The notes under the pieces are model-generated. The model was not told the DNA's origin. It saw only the letters and a program-made list of their open reading frames with translations, and searched no databases. Below, one piece after another: positions 44,470 to 47,215 of a stretch of DNA of 47,215 nt. Position numbers and translations under genes: made by a program. The stretch comes from an uncultured Sulfitobacter sp. (lineage in GTDB: Bacteria; Pseudomonadota; Alphaproteobacteria; Rhodobacterales; Rhodobacteraceae): contig CAKZPD010000002.1 of the NCBI GenBank assembly GCA_937138475.1, forward strand, positions 1-47,215. Direction: 5' to 3'. How positions within the stretch are numbered: the first letter of the stretch is position 1; every line of letters begins with the position of its first letter.

Positions 44470-44762
44470 TGCCTGCATCCTGTGGACCTAAGTCGTGGCC
44501 AAGTAACCAAAGGCGTTTCGCCATGGCAAGAGGATATGCGCCAAAAGGGGGAATTTCCCACCAGGTTGGACAGCAAATAGCCAAGGACTGTTGCCAAGTT
44601 CAATGTTTGCAGCGTGATGCAAACAACACAAGCCAAACACGTTGTTATCAAGGTCGGGGGCATTGAGCGACGCGTTCGAAACCACCCCCGCCAATCCCCG
44701 CGACAAGGCGATCGGGCGCAACCCTTTGAGGCCCTAAAGATTCAGTGTGGTCGGTGCGTTGG

Positions 44763-45743
44763 TCATTTCCCCATGATCCGTTTGCGCCGCTCTTGCATTC
44801 TTTCATTGGCTTCGAGGGTGCCATCGTGGAACGTGCCGAACCATTTGTCGAAGGGCACCTCGAGGCTGCCGTAATTGCACTCAAAATACCGGTGATGCAT
44901 CTGATGATGAAACGTGCCCAGTGCCAGGCGGTTCTGGTCTTTGATCAGCAACCCCTGAAACCCCGTATGCGTCGTCATCGCCGTTAGGAAATAATACTGA
45001 AGATGAAAGAGGATATGCACCGGGTGGGCACCGATCAGAAGGTGAACAAAGACCGATCCAAGAAAGATCATCTGCTCGATCGGGTGCTGCGACATGCCCG
45101 ACCATGGCCCGACATTGATATTGCGATGGTGCAGATAATGAACGTGTTTGTACAGGAACGGGATGTGGATCATTCGGTGAATGACATAGAAATACAAGCT
45201 TTCCCAAATCGGAACCAGAAAGAAAATCGCGATGAACCACACAGGATTCGCGGCCCAGGTGACCATCGGCATATAGCCATTGGCCAGCGCCCAAAACAGC
45301 ACCACCTCGTAGCTGGTCCAGAACGCAACCCCGGTGCCAAGCGTCCAGAACATATTGTCGCGCACCTGACCGCCAAGGGTGAACTGCCTGCCATTCACCA
45401 TCAAGGGCCGCGGGTCGTATTTGAGTTTCTGCCCCTGCGCAGAGAACGTATAGAACCACAGATGCAACGCGCCCCCAATGAGGAAAGCCAGCAACAGGTT
45501 TCGCACATACATCTGTGAAATCCAGTCGAACGCAAAGCTTCTGGTTTCCTCAAGCGGGGGTTGGAACCAATAATAGCTGGCGAAAGCAATGCCAACGATG
45601 ATCAGCTTTTCCGTGATCATGAACCATGAGTTCCAGAACCACCGTGCGATTTCGACCGGATTCAGAGGCCAACAGAAGACCGGCGAAACCTTCAACGGCA
45701 CGTCCGGCTGGTGGTTCCAGCCTTTCAGTCTGGTATCGGACAT
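44763..45743 (-). CDS. Sterol desaturase/fatty acid hydroxylase superfamily membrane protein
   Basis: A 326-residue, multi-pass membrane di-iron protein. The histidine boxes are HRMIH, HYLHHR and HHQMHHRYFECNYG, the superfamily pattern. Hydrophobic helices lie near 45-65, 85-105, 140-165, 170-195 and 225-255. It ends with a basic, probably cytosolic tail (ERMQERRKRIMGK). The substrate (sterol, carotenoid, fatty acid or alkyl lipid) cannot be assigned. The start at 45743 (MSDTRLKGW) has AGAGGGA upstream; an ATG six codons earlier is an alternative. It stands alone. Confidence 0.9.
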   Translation of the reverse strand: MSDTRLKGWNHQPDVPLKVSPVFCWPLNPVEIARWFWNSWFMITEKLIIVGIAFASYYWFQPPLEETRSFAFDWISQMYVRNLLLAFLIGGALHLWFYTFSAQGQKLKYDPRPLMVNGRQFTLGGQVRDNMFWTLGTGVAFWTSYEVVLFWALANGYMPMVTWAANPVWFIAIFFLVPIWESLYFYVIHRMIHIPFLYKHVHYLHHRNINVGPWSGMSQHPIEQMIFLGSVFVHLLIGAHPVHILFHLQYYFLTAMTTHTGFQGLLIKDQNRLALGTFHHQMHHRYFECNYGSLEVPFDKWFGTFHDGTLEANERMQERRKRIMGK

Positions 45744-45861
45744 GCGTCCCTCTGCCTGCAAAATTTTGCTCAGTTTGACACTGGTCGGCGCCTATGAAAA
45801 GCAAAACCAACTGATGATCGTCCTCTGATTTTTCGGGATCATGGCCGATTTGGTTTAATCC

Positions 45862-46110
45862 ATGCGATATTTTACAACGGTTTTGGCCGATGGCCCCATC
45901 TCTGGGGCCGCTGAGCAATTGCATGTCACGGCATCGGCCGTGTTGGCGGCAATCGACAGCATTGGGGCGCATGTCAAACTTGCGCTGGTCAACCGGTTCC
46001 GGTCGCGGAGGGGGGGCTGCGACCGCCGCCGGTCGCGTGTTGGAACGGAAATATGCTTATCTTGTTGAAGAATATGCTGCGGTGATGGCCGACGTTTCGG
46101 TTTGCAACGC
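45862..46110 (+). pseudogene. Frameshifted, truncated LysR-type regulator remnant
   Basis: The first frame gives MRYFTTVLADGPISGAAEQL and then HVTASAVLAAIDSIGAHV, a LysR helix-turn-helix. The match moves to the next frame after a run of seven G bases at about 46010-46017, continuing TAAGRVLERKYAYLVEEYAA, which is the LysR linker-helix pattern. Similarity fades by about 46110, so only some 80 of about 300 residues remain. The remnant abuts the tRNA-Asn terminator and lies on the chromosomal side of the integration site. Confidence 0.7.
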
Positions 46111-46155
46111 ATCACTTGCGTTCCGCGCCTGCGTTGCAAGACCATTCCAGAAACG

Positions 46156-46187
46156 AAAAAGGCGATCCCTAAGGATCGCCATTTTTT
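46156..46187 (-). terminator. Rho-independent terminator of the original tRNA-Asn gene
   Basis: GGCGATCC-CTAA-GGATCGCC forms a perfect 8-pair stem flanked by AAAAA and TTTTTT, so it can act in both directions. On the minus strand it lies 20 bases past the tRNA-Asn 3' end. Confidence 0.85.
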
Positions 46188-46207
46188 CTGACCACCAAGT
46201 GGTTGAT

Positions 46208-46252
46208 TGGCTCCGGCGGTAGGGATCGAACCTACGACCAATTGATTAACAG
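46208..46252 (-). other. 3' part of tRNA-Asn: attachment-site (att) duplication
   Basis: The minus strand holds 45 bases of tRNA-Asn(GUU): anticodon loop CTGTTAA, the 3' anticodon strand TCAAT, variable bases, the complete T-arm GTAGG-TTCGATC-CCTAC, the acceptor 3' strand CGCCGGA, discriminator G and CCA. The 5' half is absent; the bases before the loop (GTTCC) cannot pair with TCAAT. Such 3' tRNA fragments are the direct repeat left by tyrosine-recombinase integration. The orientation predicts the intact tRNA-Asn at the far right end of the element. Confidence 0.88.
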
Positions 46253-46358
46253 GGAACGACTCGCCAAGGGTGGTTCGCCGTATTTGATCAGTAAAATAAG
46301 GTAAAGCACTGTTCTGCAACGAAAAACAAGTTGTGCAACCACCGGTAGAGAACCGAAC

Positions 46359-47215
46359 ATGTCCTCACTGAATGTTGCAGAGGATGTTGCAGAGATGCCT
46401 AAACACAACCTGACCACACGGCCCGCCATTGCGAAGATCAAGCACGCACCGGGCAACACCATCATGTATTCCGACCCATCGGTGAAACCCGATCCCGACG
46501 CGCGCGGTATCCGCCTCGCTGTCGGAGCCACCAAGAAGACGTGGGTGCTATCGAAGCGCATCGACGGCAAGGTGCGCTCCGTCACGCTGGGCGCATGGCC
46601 CGACCTGCCGACCGTCTTTGCCGCCCGCGATGTGGCGAAGGAAAAGATGGAGGCGATCACAACCCGAACAGATGATCGCTCGACGGGCATCTGCACGCTG
46701 CGCGACGCGATGGAGTCTCACATCGAACAGTCGGACGCGTCGGAGCAGACGAAGACCTACTACCGGGAGCAAATCGAACGCCACCTTGCCAAGCTATTCG
46801 ACCGGCCCATCGACGAACTGACGCTGCCCGATCTCGAACGCGCACTTGCGCCCTATGTGGACGCAAACGGCAAACCGACCTCGACGCAGCAGCACCTGCG
46901 CCAGATCATCGGCACGGCGTTTAAACGTGCATCGGTTGTCCGCCGTATCCCGAACGTGGCCGATGCACTCAAGAAGGTGAAATACCGGGCGCGGAACAAC
47001 AAAGTGAAGTTCGATGTGGACGTGGCATGGCCCGCCCTTGACCTGATCGAAGCCAAGAAAGCCCACAACCTGATTATCGGCACAGCTTGGGAGGTGATGC
47101 TGTTCACAGGCCTCCGTGCGAAGAACGTGACCGAATTGCGTTGGGAGGACATTGACCTCGACAGCGCCCGTCTCCGCGTCGCTGAATTGAAGAACGGGAC
47201 AGAAGGGGCATTCCC
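46359..47215 (+). CDS. Tyrosine-type site-specific recombinase/integrase (3' end beyond window)
   Basis: From the ATG at 46359, 285 codons are open to the window edge. The N-terminal 100 residues form an arm-binding domain with the phage-integrase pattern MYSDPSVKPDPDARGIRLAV, then KTWVLSKRIDGKVRSVTLGAW, as in DUF4102-type integrases. The SAM-like core-binding domain follows at about 112-215. The catalytic domain begins near 220 and shows box I arginine 253 in MLFTGLRAKNVTELRWEDID. The box II HxxR and tyrosine lie outside the window. An internal ATG at 46395 is an alternative start. It presumably recombines the adjacent tRNA-Asn att site. Confidence 0.93.
   Translation, partial: MSSLNVAEDVAEMPKHNLTTRPAIAKIKHAPGNTIMYSDPSVKPDPDARGIRLAVGATKKTWVLSKRIDGKVRSVTLGAWPDLPTVFAARDVAKEKMEAITTRTDDRSTGICTLRDAMESHIEQSDASEQTKTYYREQIERHLAKLFDRPIDELTLPDLERALAPYVDANGKPTSTQQHLRQIIGTAFKRASVVRRIPNVADALKKVKYRARNNKVKFDVDVAWPALDLIEAKKAHNLIIGTAWEVMLFTGLRAKNVTELRWEDIDLDSARLRVAELKNGTEGAF

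Larger units (their letters stand above)
46208..47215 (+). mobile_element. Left end of an integrative element (genomic island or prophage) in tRNA-Asn
   Basis: A truncated tRNA-Asn copy is followed 106 bases later by an inward-reading tyrosine recombinase gene that runs off the window. This is the standard left boundary of a tRNA-targeted island. Only the first kilobase is visible, so whether it is a prophage, ICE or other island cannot be said. Confidence 0.85.

Noticed and set aside
44663..44737. A 24-codon TTG-started frame (SDAFETTPANPRDKAIGRNP)
   Set aside because: Has a purine-rich upstream stretch, but it is too short and unmatched to call; could be a relic.
46208..46252. A functional tRNA-Asn gene
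   Set aside because: Only the 3' portion is present; upstream bases cannot form the anticodon, D or acceptor stems.

Overview
This is chromosomal DNA of a marine alphaproteobacterium, most likely a roseobacter-group member of the Rhodobacteraceae. The evidence is the GC-rich coding style, a CckA/CtrA-type control system, a GAAC-N7-GAAC LexA box in front of recA, a DMSP lyase (dddP) with every known metal ligand in place, and a methionine synthase that appears to be split into separate proteins, as described in Phaeobacter and Dinoroseobacter.

Layout. 1-6.7 kb: the start of a GlxA/AraC-type regulator that runs off the left edge, a class II DAHP synthase, a PAS-domain protein, and a tight run of yicC, gmk, gamma-carbonic anhydrase and a PLP trans-sulfuration enzyme. 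6.9-9.8 kb (minus): a corrinoid reductive activator translationally coupled to a SAM methyltransferase. 10-19.5 kb (plus): guaB, an RsmB-type rRNA methyltransferase, cckA with a perfect CtrA-type box, SOS-controlled recA, alaS and a DUF1330 protein. 19.6-28.3 kb: typA, an SMR transporter, purB, bioY, a hydrolase-OsmC fusion, small unknowns and a secreted trypsin-like protease. 28.3-31.4 kb: dddP, divergent from a DUF3445 (heme oxidative N-demethylase family) gene, then a lytic transglycosylase. 31.5-33.6 kb: glnB-glnA and tRNA-Leu(UAG). 33.6-38.5 kb (minus): a seven-gene chemotaxis operon in the order STAS, cheY, cheA, cheW, cheR, cheY, small protein. The small last protein carries a DxxxQ motif of the CheZ/CheT phosphatase kind. 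38.7-41.1 kb (minus): a 'virulence factor' family protein, a divergent MetF and the pterin-binding module of split methionine synthase. 41.4-45.8 kb: ppx/gppA, rlmE, arsC-arsH and a membrane fatty acid hydroxylase. 45.9-47.2 kb: a frameshifted lysR remnant, the 3' part of a tRNA-Asn, and the start of a tyrosine recombinase. The tRNA fragment marks the left edge of an integrated element that continues beyond the window.

Themes. One-carbon and sulfur metabolism recurs: activator, pterin module, MetF, PLP enzyme and dddP. Cell-cycle/motility control by CtrA is suggested twice, at cckA and at the chemotaxis operon. A 36-41 bp dispersed repeat occurs three times, each time between convergent genes. 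No CRISPR array, IS element or rRNA gene was seen. No gene-free stretch exceeds 300 bases; the longest, 44470-44762, holds nothing I can identify apart from the presumed arsC upstream region.
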